Shown here piece after piece: positions 1 to 9,247 of a stretch of DNA of 25,287 nt. Location: contig CAWHEG010000025.1 in the NCBI GenBank assembly GCA_963828405.1, positions 1 to 25,287 of the forward strand, in the 5' to 3' direction. The stretch is from JANMJD01 sp963828405 (lineage in GTDB: Bacteria; Actinomycetota; Acidimicrobiia; Acidimicrobiales; Ilumatobacteraceae). The notes under the pieces are model-generated. The model saw nothing but the letters and a program-made list of their open reading frames with translations, ran no database searches and was not told the DNA's origin. The first letter of the stretch is position 1; each line of letters opens with the position of its first letter. The translations under genes and the position numbers were made by a program.

Positions 1-1199
1 CGAGCATCCCGGTCGTCGGGTCGTATCGCATCACCGCATCGGCGCTGTCGATCGGATCCGTCGTCGCATCGGGAAGGGGAACCGACAACCCGGTGCCGAT
101 GTCGAACGGCACCAGCGGCCCGCGGATCCACGTGACCGTCCGGTCTCCGAGCCGGGTGTGGTGGTCGAGCGCGGTGTAGCCCATCCGGAACGCATCGGCC
201 ACCGTCGCGTCGGTGGCCGCCATCGTCGCCGCGGCGCCGGTCGGGGTCGGGACCGGGCGTTGCAGCGGCCCGCTGTCGAGGTGTTCGAGGAAGCCGTCGA
301 ACTCTCGGTCGGGTCTGTGGGACGGAACGTCCAGCTCTTCAGCGACACGAGACGAACCGTCGTGGCCGGCTTTCCGGCATTGGGGCCGCCGGCGACCGTG
401 ATCGCCGAGGCGACATAGGAGCCGTCGGCGGCGATCGTCGGGAGGATGTCGGCGAGGTTCTCGAGCGACACGAGGTGAGCAATGCAGTCAGGGTCGCGCC
501 GACGGAGCCGATTCGACACGACGACGGCGTAGGTGCCGTCGTCGTCGAGGGAGTCGGCGGATGCGACGGTGCGAACGTGGGTCAGCCACGGGAGGTCGGC
601 CGCGGCCGGGGCGACCGTCGAGAACACGCCGACAGGCACGTCGATCACCCGACACGTGTCGCCCCACGACTCGCCGGGTTCGAGGGTGAGGCTCGGATAG
701 CTGACGGCATCGACCGGCAGGGGTACGGCGCGCGTCGTCGGGAATCGGCGTTCGCAACCGCTGCAACCGGGGCGCCGGGCGTGTCCGCTGCACCTCCGGC
801 GACGAGGTCGCCGACGCGGGCGGTTGTCGAATCGCCGACGCCGTCTTCGGGATGGAACACCAGCACCGCCAGCCACGGGCCATCGGTATGGCCAACCGAG
901 CGTTGCCACGGGAGCGTGGCGTTGGCCAGCACGACGTGGGCGAGCACGTCGTCGTACTCGCCATGGGAGTCGGCCGGCGGAAACACCGAATGGACCGGGC
1001 TCGGGGTCAGACCGAACCGGGCCCCGGTGACGGCGAAGTGGTTCGAGGAGCGGAACGTGTGATCGATGTGCGCCAACGCCTTCGGATCCTGCGCGGCGGG
1101 ATCGGCGTTGCCGACGGCGTGCTCGACCGTGATCGTGTACACGCCTGATTCGAGGGCCGGCACCCGGCTCTCTCCGAACGTCACCACGCCGGAGCTCAC
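1..1199 (-). CDS. Orphan protein of the DUF6603 cluster, third gene; C-terminus outside window, two frame breaks
   Basis: I do not recognise the family. The GTG start at 1199 overlaps the stop of the preceding gene by four bases (GTGA), which marks it as the third gene of a translationally coupled operon. The protein starts MSSGVVTFGESRVPALESG and looks like a soluble, beta-rich protein; no signal peptide, membrane segment or catalytic motif is evident. The frame breaks twice, near 743-750 and 300-306. In each case one extra base in a TT run restores a smooth reading (through ADFPTTRAVPLP, then PTEFDGFLEHLDSGPL), so at least about 400 residues lie in the window and the gene continues past base 1. 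The identical nature of both breaks makes base-call indels likely, though a decaying gene cannot be excluded. Function unknown; a shared role with its DUF6603 neighbour is inferred from context alone. Confidence 0.6.
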
Positions 1200-1822
1200 G
1201 CCGACACCCCCGCCGGGACCGGTCCGCCAACGGCACACAGGATCGGTGGGGCGAGCAGGACCGCGGCAGCATTGTGGGCGGTCGACGACATGTCGATCTC
1301 GGCCGAGACCGGCACACCGGCGGCGGCGAGCGACGCGATCATCGCCGCCCGGGTGGCCGACACCGCCGGTGATGCGATCGTCGACACGAGCACCTGCTCG
1401 CTGTCGGCCTGCTGCGCTGCGAACGGATTGTCCGCGGGAATCAGCGGTCTTGCCCAGTCGAAGTGACCTTCGATCTGATCGAGCGTTCCCTGCAACGCAT
1501 CCAGCGGGATCGGCGTGGGCATCTCGTCGTCGGGCCGCTCGAACGTGGTCAGCGCGACCCCCTGCACGGCGCCCGGCAGCGTCAGCGGTGCGTTGTTGAT
1601 CAGCTTGAGGTCGGTGTTGAAGGCGTAGGTGGCGTTCCAGGTGGCCAGCGGGACGTCGCGGGACGTCACGGCGTGCGTGACATGGTCGGCGAAGTCGTAG
1701 TCGGGGTCGACGACACCCTCGTTGAGCCGCTCGACGGTGATGCGCAGGACCGATCCGAAGTCGGCGTCCTGCACCTGCATCGGCCCGACGCCGAAGTTGG
1801 TCACCACCCCCGTGGGGGTCAA
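1196..1822 (-). CDS. Orphan 208-aa protein, second gene of the DUF6603 cluster
   Basis: A 208-residue protein of unknown family sits between the DUF6603 gene and the next orphan. I start it at TTG 1822 because this codon overlaps the upstream stop as TTGA, the usual coupling arrangement; GTG at 1807 or 1804 are alternatives and no clear Shine-Dalgarno separates them. The sequence opens with a compact acidic beta-rich part (NFGVGPMQVQDADFGSVLRI near the N-terminus) and ends in an Ala-rich helical stretch followed by a hydrophobic AAAVLLAPPILCAVGG segment. The latter could be a buried helix or a weak membrane segment. It may instead be the C-terminal portion of the DUF6603 protein split off by a frameshift, since its frame stays open far upstream, but the neat stop/start overlap favours a separate gene. 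Confidence 0.6.
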   Translation of the reverse strand: MTPTGVVTNFGVGPMQVQDADFGSVLRITVERLNEGVVDPDYDFADHVTHAVTSRDVPLATWNATYAFNTDLKLINNAPLTLPGAVQGVALTTFERPDDEMPTPIPLDALQGTLDQIEGHFDWARPLIPADNPFAAQQADSEQVLVSTIASPAVSATRAAMIASLAAAGVPVSAEIDMSSTAHNAAAVLLAPPILCAVGGPVPAGVSA

Positions 1823-4800
1823 TGGCGTGCGCCGGCCGGGGTGACCAGCAGAATCTCCTTGGCGGGCACGGCGGTATCGATCACGAGCTGCATGTGCAGC
1901 GGATCGACTACCCAGTCGACCGGCCGATCGGGGTCGCCGGAGAGATCCTTGAGCAGGCCGGCGGCGACCCGGGTGCCACAGACCCCGGCCGCGACCGGGG
2001 CCGGGGAGTCGCTCGGGTTGGTCGCCTCGAGCGCACGCGGTTGCGTCGAGTCGGGGCTGGTGTTCTTCGCATTGGGACTGGTGTCCTTCGGGAGGAACGA
2101 CGTAGCGAACTCGTCCAACCCGATCGGGGGCGGGGACGGCACGGCCGACCCGAAGGGGATGGTGAACGAAATGAACAACAGGTGCACCACCACCGTGCCG
2201 CCGAACGCCGGTCCCCACAGTTCGAGGTCGACCCCGACCTCGACTGTGATGACGATCGTGGCGACCAGCACCGGCAGCCGGATCGTGGCGCCGAGGTCGA
2301 TGCCCACCCCGGTCTCGTAGTGGAACGGCTTCCAACCGAGCAGGAAGTCGGCGTGGGCGTTGAACCAGGCAGTGATGATGCTGGCGTTGAACGTCGCGGT
2401 CAGGTACCCGCCGGCCATGATCGCCGCCGGGGTGAGGGCGAAGTAGAGGCCACCCTTGACCGTCAGGGCCGTGCTGATCTGCCAGTTGAGGCCGAGCCGG
2501 GGCTCGTCGGGGAAGTACTTCGGCGGGACGAAGTGGGGGTGATATCCGCCGAGGGTGACGACGAACTGACCCGCCGGTGCACCGCTGACGGCGTCGTCGG
2601 CGAACCACAGGTAGAAGGCGAAACCGCCGGTGAGCTGGCACGACTTCGAGAACACGTACGACCGGTCGGTCAGCTTGGCGCTGACGGCGATCAGCCCGCG
2701 GCTGGGGGCGAACGTGACGAGCAGGGCGAGTTCGACGTTGGCGATCGGATCGGTCGCTCCCGGCGGAATGCTCGCTTCGGAAAGCCCGAGCAGGTCGAGT
2801 TCGAAATCGGTCCCGAACTTGACGGTGAGCAGGGCAAACGACTGGATCATCTCGAACGAGGCGAATCGGATTCCCGCGGCGATCCAGTACTCGCCGTAGG
2901 CAGGCGGGGCGGTGTCGTGGAGCACCTCGATCGCCGACCGTGGATCCTTCCTGCCGGTGAACGGATTGTCGGGGCCGTCGCTCATCGCCCCGCGGACGAA
3001 CGGATACCGGGGCAGCTCGTCGATGGTCGGCATCTTCAGGCCGCGGTTGTAACCGAAGCCGCCGGCGAGCCCGTTGATGAAGAAGCACGGTGGGCCACCG
3101 AGGGGCACGTCGATGAGGGCGAAGATGAACATCGACGGGTGGCCGTCGAGTTGGCCGTAGGCGCCGAGGGCCGACAGCGTGAAGCTGGCGACCTTGATCA
3201 TCGCCTGGCCGTCGTATTCCGGGCCGTCGGGCGAGTCGAACTCGGCGAAGCCCCCGGCGATCTCGATCGGTCCCGCCGAGTAGGAGATGTCGAGACCCTT
3301 GAGGCCGAGTGTGGTCGATGAAGGGTTCCGCACCGGGATGGCGATCGAGAGCGACTCCAACTCGACGTCGAGTCCGGCGAGGGCCACCCCACCGTCCACC
3401 AGGAACGCAACCGTCCGCTCCGGGTCGCTCCACGAGATGCCGAGCTTGTGCAGCGATACCGGACCGAACGACTTCTCGACGTCGAACCAGATCGGGTCGG
3501 TGGTCGGCCGTCGATCCTTGTCGTAGAGGGTGGCGTGGAACGTGTGCTTGGCGTCGAACGCGACCGATGCCGAGAACTTCGTGCGGGCCGGAGCGGAGGA
3601 CGCCGCCGAATCGGTACCCGACTCCGATGCCTCGGTGGATTTGCCCGAGATCAGTGTGCCGGCCACCGGGTTCGACCCCGCGGTCTTGTCCCCGAACGTC
3701 GAGTCGAGGGGAAGCTCGAGGTCTTCGAGCCGCACGGCGGCGCCGACGTTCACGCCGTCGACGATCGATAGGTAGAGCCGCGGTTGGACGCCGGCCATCT
3801 GAAACCCGTGGGTGTTCAGGATGCCGGTGGGGCCGTCGTCGACGTAGTCGAACCCGACGCTGACCAACTCGACCCCGACGGCAAAGGCGATGTCCCCGTC
3901 GTCGGGCACGTTCAACAGGGTCACGCCGATGCCCGGAGGCGAGTCGCTGTTGGTCCAGTCGCCGGCCTCACCACCGGTCGCCGCCGCCTCGAGCTCGGCC
4001 TTGTCCCCGCCACCCGTCGCCGCCTCGCCGTCGGCCGTGCCCTCGCCCGCCGTTCCGGTCGCGGCGTCGAACCCTTTGCCGAGCTGCAGCGTCAGGGTCG
4101 CCCCGCCGTCCGACGGTGTCGCCGGCTCGGAGATGACGATGTCGTTCATCGCCAGCCGCAGCCCGTAGCGGGTCGAATCGCTCGCCTCGTCGCGCCGCGC
4201 CTCGATGAACAGGCCTTGCTGCGGATCGCCGTGGATCTCGATCAGTCGAAGACCGCCGAGGGCCTGCAGAGCGTGTTCGAGCAGCCCCTGCAGCGTCAGG
4301 TGTTCGAGCTCGGTCAGGTCGCCCAATGCGTATCCGTCGTCGCCGTGCACCAGCAGCCCGGCCGCCACCAGGATCTTGGCGGCCGTCGGCCCGTCGTCGT
4401 TGCCCGACACGATGGGACGCTCGAGCCAGCCGGCCACGTCGCCGATGCGCAAGACGGTGTCGACCACCCCGCCGAGCCCCGAGAAGTCGCCGGTGAGCGG
4501 CGAGAAGTCGTCGTCGCCGGCCCGGGCGAAGACGCCGACGGTCGGCAGGCTCCCGGCGGTGGCGTCGAAGCCGGCCTGCATGTGCCAGGTGTCGTAGCTG
4601 TGCCCGGCGTAGGCAACCGGCGAGCCGGGTGCCGCAATACGGACTCCGGCCACGACGCGGTACGTGGCGCCATCGTTGATGAACAGCACCGGGTCACCAG
4701 GCAACGGGGGCAACGACACCAGCGGAAACTCGACGAACGGGCTGACCGTCGTCTGCCCGATCGCGCCTGCCGCCCACAGGCCGATGCCGGCAACGAGCGA

Positions 4801-5307
4801 GTCGTCGCCGGCATCGGCGACAAGAAACACCCCGCCGGGCGGAGCCGCGCTCGCCGGGCTCTCCTCCGAGCTCGCCGGGCTCTCCTCCGGGTTCGGCTCG
4901 GCGCTCGCCGGGCTCTCCTCCGGGTTCGGCTCGGCGCTCGCCGGACTCTCCTCCGGGTTCGGCTCGGCGCTCGCCGGACTCTCCTCGGTGGGGGTCGTCG
5001 AGGCGGCGGGCGCCGGTCGCGGCAGGGGGAACCAGGTCGCCGCATTGGCCGCGCCGGTCGGGTCGAGTGTGGGATTCTTCGGCGGCTCGGGGAGTACGCA
5101 CTTGAGCAGGTCGACGATGTCGCCGCGCCGGGTCGCATCGTTCGGGATCGCCCGCAGACTGGCGATCGGGTCGTCGAACCAACCGTGGTCGACCTGCAAC
5201 GAGCCGGTGCCCTCGGCCTCAACGACGATGCCGGCGACCAGCGCGAGCGCACGGACGAGTTCCGTGAGATCGATCTCGTGGTCCCCTGCTGCAGCCCGCT
5301 CGTCCAT
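1819..5307 (-). CDS. DUF6603-type large protein
   Basis: This 1162-residue protein begins at ATG 5307 behind a strong GGGAGG ribosome site. Residues 1-100 form a small helical acidic head, residues about 108-155 are a low-complexity linker built from repeats of EESPASAEPNP, and the rest is a long beta-rich region. The part from about residue 650 to 1050 has the signature of the DUF6603 family: an aromatic and glycine-rich stretch including INGLAGGFGYNRGLKMPTI, PYPFVRG-like and NPFTG motifs, and alternating beta-strands that read like an amphipathic beta structure. No signal peptide is seen, so a cytoplasmic or non-classically exported location is likely. The family has no assigned biochemical role that I know of. 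It is the first gene of a minus-strand operon overlapping its follower by four bases, with the divergent gene at 5491 sharing its upstream region. Family call from recognition of motifs, moderately sure. Confidence 0.7.
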   Translation of the reverse strand: MDERAAAGDHEIDLTELVRALALVAGIVVEAEGTGSLQVDHGWFDDPIASLRAIPNDATRRGDIVDLLKCVLPEPPKNPTLDPTGAANAATWFPLPRPAPAASTTPTEESPASAEPNPEESPASAEPNPEESPASAEPNPEESPASSEESPASAAPPGGVFLVADAGDDSLVAGIGLWAAGAIGQTTVSPFVEFPLVSLPPLPGDPVLFINDGATYRVVAGVRIAAPGSPVAYAGHSYDTWHMQAGFDATAGSLPTVGVFARAGDDDFSPLTGDFSGLGGVVDTVLRIGDVAGWLERPIVSGNDDGPTAAKILVAAGLLVHGDDGYALGDLTELEHLTLQGLLEHALQALGGLRLIEIHGDPQQGLFIEARRDEASDSTRYGLRLAMNDIVISEPATPSDGGATLTLQLGKGFDAATGTAGEGTADGEAATGGGDKAELEAAATGGEAGDWTNSDSPPGIGVTLLNVPDDGDIAFAVGVELVSVGFDYVDDGPTGILNTHGFQMAGVQPRLYLSIVDGVNVGAAVRLEDLELPLDSTFGDKTAGSNPVAGTLISGKSTEASESGTDSAASSAPARTKFSASVAFDAKHTFHATLYDKDRRPTTDPIWFDVEKSFGPVSLHKLGISWSDPERTVAFLVDGGVALAGLDVELESLSIAIPVRNPSSTTLGLKGLDISYSAGPIEIAGGFAEFDSPDGPEYDGQAMIKVASFTLSALGAYGQLDGHPSMFIFALIDVPLGGPPCFFINGLAGGFGYNRGLKMPTIDELPRYPFVRGAMSDGPDNPFTGRKDPRSAIEVLHDTAPPAYGEYWIAAGIRFASFEMIQSFALLTVKFGTDFELDLLGLSEASIPPGATDPIANVELALLVTFAPSRGLIAVSAKLTDRSYVFSKSCQLTGGFAFYLWFADDAVSGAPAGQFVVTLGGYHPHFVPPKYFPDEPRLGLNWQISTALTVKGGLYFALTPAAIMAGGYLTATFNASIITAWFNAHADFLLGWKPFHYETGVGIDLGATIRLPVLVATIVITVEVGVDLELWGPAFGGTVVVHLLFISFTIPFGSAVPSPPPIGLDEFATSFLPKDTSPNAKNTSPDSTQPRALEATNPSDSPAPVAAGVCGTRVAAGLLKDLSGDPDRPVDWVVDPLHMQLVIDTAVPAKEILLVTPAGARH
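4871..4987 (-). repeat. 33-bp in-frame tandem repeat (Pro/Glu/Ser linker)
   Basis: Three full 33-bp units (4871-4903, 4904-4936, 4937-4969) and a partial fourth run head to tail inside the DUF6603 gene, with a truncated related unit just to the left (about 4849-4870). The units differ by single substitutions (g to a in the third). Each encodes the 11-residue linker unit EESPASAEPNP, so copy number can change without breaking the frame. Confidence 0.9.
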
Positions 5308-5418
5308 GGCCCTCCCGCCGGAGCATACGCGAGCCCGAAAGGGGCCTGAACCACGACGTGCGGCCGGTCGACCGCGCGCGCTCGGGGGTGTGGTGCGGGC
5401 GGCATGACGGGTGTCTCG

Positions 5419-5447
5419 TTGACCGCACCAAGGAGCGGTCGTACAGT
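5419..5447 (+). promoter_or_regulatory. Sigma70-type promoter for the 5491 gene
   Basis: TTGACC at 5419-5424 and TACAGT at 5442-5447 are separated by exactly 17 bp. The start codon at 5491 lies about 40 nt from the expected transcription start. The promoter lies in the 183-bp divergent region shared with the DUF6603 operon; I see no equally clear promoter for the minus strand there. Confidence 0.55.
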
Positions 5448-5490
5448 CGGCTCATCGCCCGAATTCATCAAAAGGAAACACGGAGAGATC

Positions 5491-6097
5491 ATGGCCGACT
5501 ATATGACGCAAAGTATGTCGCTCAATGCGCTGCCCGCGAAGATGTACTATCGCAAACAGTCCGTCCCGCATCCGAATCACGATGAAACGGGAGCGTTCAC
5601 CGCACTGGCTCGGGCCAACTATGCGGCATTCAACCACCTCAACGCGGGCTCAAACTGCCCTCATCGTCCCCGGACCATACAAGTCCGGACAGGGGGTACC
5701 GCTCAACGGCGTCTTGATTCCTGGCGTCTATCCGAACGCGGCCGATTCAGTCAAAATCGAGGACGATGCCGCCACCTCTGAATTGTTTATCTCCCCGGTC
5801 AAGGGAACCATCACGATCGGAGCGAACACGTTCAAGTTCATCGAGGTGCAGTACGGGGCCGGCGCCGGGCAGCGAGGCATCACCGTGTGGGGTGTGGGTG
5901 GGGCCAACCGCAACTACAAACTCAGCCCCAACCCGCACGACGAGGGCTGGTACAACAAGAACCAGGCGAAGTTCTACCAGGTCGTCGCCCAGGCGATCTG
6001 CAACGCCTACACCGCGGCCGCCGGCCTGCCCGCCTACAACACGGTCCACGTTCAACCCAAAGGTGTCCAGTACGCGTTGATCGATCCCGACGTGTAG
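5491..6097 (+). CDS. Orphan protein divergent from the DUF6603 operon, one frame break
   Basis: The gene starts at ATG 5491 after an AGGAAACACGGAGAG ribosome-binding region and a clear promoter. The first 54 residues (from MADYMTQSMSLNALPAKMYY) are in one frame and the remainder (from ALIVPGPYKSGQGVPLNGVL to YALIDPDV) in the next. Removing one A from the AAA at 5652-5654 joins them as NAGSTALIVPG, giving about 201 residues. The product is rich in Gly, Asn, Tyr and aromatic residues, with no signal peptide or membrane helix, and resembles a small structural beta-protein more than an enzyme. I do not recognise the family. Its divergent placement suggests it could belong with the DUF6603 cluster. 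The break looks like a homopolymer indel, so the gene may be intact in the organism. Confidence 0.6.
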
Positions 6098-6329
6098 GTC
6101 TCCGTCGGCAAACATCCCGTCGGAGCCGGCTGTGGGTGCCGGAAACCAGCGCGTTGGGGTTGACCAGGGGTGATGCGGCTCCATCCTGACGGGGTCGTGT
6201 TCCGCCTCTTGTACCGGTTCCTCGCATCGCTTGCCGTGCTCGCGGTCCGTACTCCGCCACCAACTCACCGTCCTCCAGCGCACCAATCACTGACGCGCCG
6301 TCAACGACGACGTTCTGCCTAGAACAGCA

Positions 6330-6373
6330 ATCTGCCTGTATCAAACAGATAGCTATTCTGGACAGATCGAGGT
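6330..6373 (+). promoter_or_regulatory. AT-rich control region with inverted repeat before the AbiEi-like gene
   Basis: Directly upstream of the start at 6386 the sequence drops sharply in GC. It contains ATCTG (6330-6334) facing CAGAT (6346-6350), an inner CTGT/ACAG dyad (6336-6339 and 6345-6348), a further CAGAT at 6363-6367, and a TATTCT -10-like hexamer at 6354-6359. AbiEi-type antitoxins are known to repress their own promoter through inverted repeats, so this is a plausible operator; the -35 element is weak. A GAGGT at 6369-6373 can serve as ribosome site. The rest of 6098-6329 holds no gene that I can see, only a short weak hairpin (6126-6142). Confidence 0.4.
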
Positions 6374-6385
6374 ACCGTTGCCGCC

Positions 6386-7441
6386 GTGAGCCGTCCACCA
6401 CTGCCAGCAGCCCGTCGACGACGAGTCGACGCGACCATCGCACAGCTGCGCGCGCTCCTTCCACCCGATTGGTCTGTAGGTGCCGTCGGTCAGGAAGGCG
6501 ATGTCACACTCCTCCGGATCACCGACGCCGCCGGCACGGAGAGTGCACTCCCCTTGCTGACGACGGACCGGCTCGAGCCACGGGAAGTCCGCGGGATGTG
6601 GCTCCCTCCCGACGAGTCGGCGCTCGTCTCGGTCGACTGGCTGAGCGAGCGTTCGCGCGATCTGCTGCGCGAGCGTCGGGCGAGTTACATCGATCGATCA
6701 GGCAACGTCGAGATCCGCCTCGGCCGTCCCGGTCTCTACATCCGCACCGAAGGTGCCGTGCGTGACCCCGATCCGAAGCCAACAAGGGCACCATCCCTTC
6801 GAGGGCCACGAGCGTGGGCGCTACTCCGAACCCTCGTCGAGGTTCGCCCGCCGTACACCGCTGGCGATCTAGCAGCCGCTCTCCGCCTCGATGACGGGTA
6901 CGTCTCGCGAATGCTGCAGGTACTCGCCGATGAGCTCGTCATCGAACGCCTTCCTCGCGGACCGGTGACGTCCGCGGAGTGGGAACCGTTGCTACGCAAG
7001 ATCATCGCGACGTATTCGCTGCTCGATGCCAACACCACCTCGACCTGGATCGCAGCCGCCGGACCCGACCGACTGGTCAACGACCTCGCCGGGCTCCGCG
7101 TTGGGCGTTGGGCGGTCACCGGTTCGTTCGTCGCCTCGACGATCTCACCGGTCGCTGCACCCGAGATGGCCGTCGTCTACACCGACGACGCCGAACGGCT
7201 CGCCAAAGCAGCCCGCCTGCTGCCGGCGAAGACCGGGGCGAACGTTGTGCTCGCCCAGCCGTACGACCCGATCGTGTTCGAACGCGGCAAGGACACCAAC
7301 GGCGTGCGGTCCGTGTCGGTCGTCCAGGCCGCGATCGATTGTCTGACCGGCCCGGGGCGCATGCCGGCCGAGGGCGGGGCGCTCTTGGCCTGGATGCGCC
7401 GAAATGAACCGCGCTGGCGTGCGACCAGCCTGACAGCGTGA
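6386..7441 (+). CDS. AbiEi-like antitoxin / winged-helix regulator of a type IV toxin-antitoxin pair
   Basis: A 351-residue protein from GTG 6386. The N-terminal 140 residues are a mixed alpha/beta part (LLRITDAAGTESALPLL, YIDRSGNVEIRLGRPGLYIR). Residues about 150-195 are a winged helix-turn-helix (YTAGDLAAALRLDDGYVSRM, then a recognition-wing stretch). The C-terminal region ends with the pattern PYDPIVFERG and IDCLTGPGRMPAEGGALLAW, which I associate with AbiEi-family antitoxin/regulator proteins of actinobacteria. In type IV systems the antitoxin represses the operon and counteracts the AbiEii nucleotidyltransferase without a stable complex. The following gene starts four bases after this stop and encodes such a nucleotidyltransferase, which strongly supports the pairing. 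Defence role is known for the family and only inferred here. Confidence 0.7.
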   Translation: MSRPPLPAARRRRVDATIAQLRALLPPDWSVGAVGQEGDVTLLRITDAAGTESALPLLTTDRLEPREVRGMWLPPDESALVSVDWLSERSRDLLRERRASYIDRSGNVEIRLGRPGLYIRTEGAVRDPDPKPTRAPSLRGPRAWALLRTLVEVRPPYTAGDLAAALRLDDGYVSRMLQVLADELVIERLPRGPVTSAEWEPLLRKIIATYSLLDANTTSTWIAAAGPDRLVNDLAGLRVGRWAVTGSFVASTISPVAAPEMAVVYTDDAERLAKAARLLPAKTGANVVLAQPYDPIVFERGKDTNGVRSVSVVQAAIDCLTGPGRMPAEGGALLAWMRRNEPRWRATSLTA

Positions 7442-7445
7442 TGAC

Positions 7446-8283
7446 ATGACCGACTTGCCCCGCATCGAGTACATCGAAGCGCGACGCGTGCTGCTCGACG
7501 TGCTGTCTGCGCTTCGCGAGCAGCTCGATGCCGTGGTGCTCGTCGGGGCACAAGCGGTGTACCTGCGCACGGCAGGCCGGCTTCCCACGTATCAACCGTT
7601 CACGACCGACGCTGACATCGTCGTCGATCCCGGTCGGCTGACCGACCGGCCCGCGCTCGGTGCCACAATGACCGCCGCGGGCTTCGTGCTCACCGACGAA
7701 CCAGGGATCTGGGAGGCCAGGTTCAGCAGGCCCGGCATCGACGACGACGTCGTCGTTCCCGTCGACCTCATCGTTCCGATGGAGATCGCCGCCGGACCGG
7801 GTCGACGGTCGGCTCGCCTCACCGGCGAACACGGCAAGCACAGCGCCCGGAAGAGCGAAGGCCTCGAAGGCGCGCTCGTCGACCACGGCCCGGTCGAGAT
7901 CACCGCGATCGACCCGACCGACGAAAGGTCGATCGTGATCAACGTCGCCGGCGAGGCAGCGATGCTGGTCGCCAAGCTGCACAAGCTGGGCGACCGACTC
8001 GAGAAGCCCGAGCGGCTCGACGCCAAGGACGCCGGCGATGTGTACCGGCTGTTCGATGTCGATCGCCCCCGACGACATGGCGAACCGGCTGAAGCGTCTG
8101 CTCGACGATGAGAGATCCGCTGGGGCAACAGCGAAGGCCATCGCCTACGGCGACGTCCTCTTCGGCTCCGCATCAGGCACGGGTGTGAGGCTCGGCGTCG
8201 ATGCCCTACGCACCACCATCCCCGAGGCGACTGCCGTGGCTGTGCTCACGGGCTACTGGCGTGCGCTTCGGGCTGGAAGGTAA
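7446..8283 (+). CDS. AbiEii-like nucleotidyltransferase toxin, one frame break
   Basis: The gene begins at ATG 7446, four bases after the antitoxin stop with no strong ribosome site, so coupled translation is expected. Residues 33-40 (VGAQAVYL) and the TDADIVVD motif around 54-61 match the GxS/GxA plus DxD core of AbiEii-type nucleotidyltransferases, with D55 and D57 the probable metal ligands. VAKLHKLGDRLE further on fits the conserved Lys-containing helix. The frame breaks near 8066-8070: deleting one C from the CCCCC run gives FDVDRPDDMANRLKRLL and extends the protein to a stop at 8281-8283, about 278 residues, normal for the family. Without repair it would end at 8111. The toxin would transfer a nucleotide to a cellular RNA target; substrate not deducible here. 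Confidence 0.68.
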
Positions 8284-8333
8284 CGCAGGTTTCATCGATC
8301 ACGTTCCGGGCACGTGGCGCCGATACATCGCTC

Positions 8334-9174
8334 GTGAGCCAGCTGATCGAAACGCGTTGGAAGCGGTACGGCAAGGACCGGGTGTACGTGAAGACTATCG
8401 AGGGGAACGACGTCGGTCACGTGGACCTCGTCGAGCCCACCGTCGTCACGAAGACCGCCGACTGCGAGGCGGAGCTGAGGGAGTGTCTCGCCCGCTGGAC
8501 CAGCGGAGCGGAATCAGCACCCGAGGAAGCGGAGTCGGTGGCGCCAACTCCCCGTCCTGCTGAGGCCGAGGTCGAGGCCGCACTGCCGGAGACGGAGCCC
8601 TCGACTTCGGTGATATCCACCAGTGAGGACCGCGGCCGCGACCTCGCGGCGAACGTCGCCGGAGCCGCGGCTCGGCCGAAACGCAACGAGGTGAACGCTC
8701 AGGCGCCAGTGCTGAACTTCGTCGCCCGCGTGCTCGGTGTGAAGACCGATGAACGCGCATGGCGCGTCGGAGCCAAGGGTGAGGAGAAGGTCGCCGGGGA
8801 ACTGGGAAAGCTCGGCCCCGGGTGGCGCGTGCTCCACGCGGTGGAAGTTGGCGACAACGGCGGCGACATCGACCACATCGTCATCGGACCGGCAGGCGTG
8901 TTCACACTCAACGCCAAGCGCCATCCGCGTGGCAAGGCGTGGGTCGGCGAACGCATGGTGATGGTGAACGGCCAGCGAACCGAGTACCTGCGGAACTCAC
9001 GCTTCGAGGCGAAGCGTGCGTGTCGGCTCCTGTCCGAGGCGTGCGCGCGGCCCGTCGGCGTGACGCCTGCGGTCGTGTTCGTCGATCTCGACGACTTCAC
9101 CGTGAAGCAGATGCCGGCGGACGTGCACGTCACCACCCGGGGCCGGCTGATCGGATGGCTCCGGTCGCTACCCG
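8334..9174 (+). pseudogene. NERD-domain protein, 5' part, interrupted by an IS21-family element
   Basis: From GTG 8334 the protein has an N-terminal beta module (ETRWKRYGKDRVYVK), an acidic Pro/Glu-rich linker (about 55-120), and a NERD (nuclease-related) domain at about 145-260. The domain shows GAKGEEKVAGEL, then GGDIDHIVIGPAGVFTLNAK with the acidic and Lys residues expected of a PD-(D/E)xK-like core. The gene is cut after codon 280: an IS21 element begins at 9175, and the frame then runs through its end to a chance stop at 9272. The missing tail lies at 11866-11933. Joined across one copy of the CCCG duplication the gene is 909 bp, 302 residues. It follows the AbiE-like pair by 50 bp, so it probably belonged to the same defence-type locus. 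The truncated form retains most of the NERD domain and may or may not be stable. Confidence 0.85.
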
Positions 9175-9186
9175 TGATGGCGCTCA
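9171..9186 (+). repeat. Left end of first IS21 element with target duplication
   Basis: CCCG (9171-9174) is the target copy and TGATGGCGCTCA (9175-9186) the terminal inverted repeat. Similarity to the other end continues inward through the CCCCA and CACCTGTG blocks to about 9230. Confidence 0.9.
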
Positions 9187-9247
9187 CCGAAATTCCCCAG
9201 GTGTGCTTATCGAAGTTCCTCACCTGTGGGGGTGGTGTGAGTGTAGG

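Noticed and set aside
1822..3321. Long plus-strand open frame (499 codons) antisense to the DUF6603 gene, with another at 3784-5349
   Set aside because: High-GC antisense shadow: Arg/Gly/Val-rich composition without domain features, whereas the minus strand has a good start, coupling and a recognisable family.
4849..4987. CRISPR array
   Set aside because: Units are contiguous without spacers and encode an in-frame protein linker.
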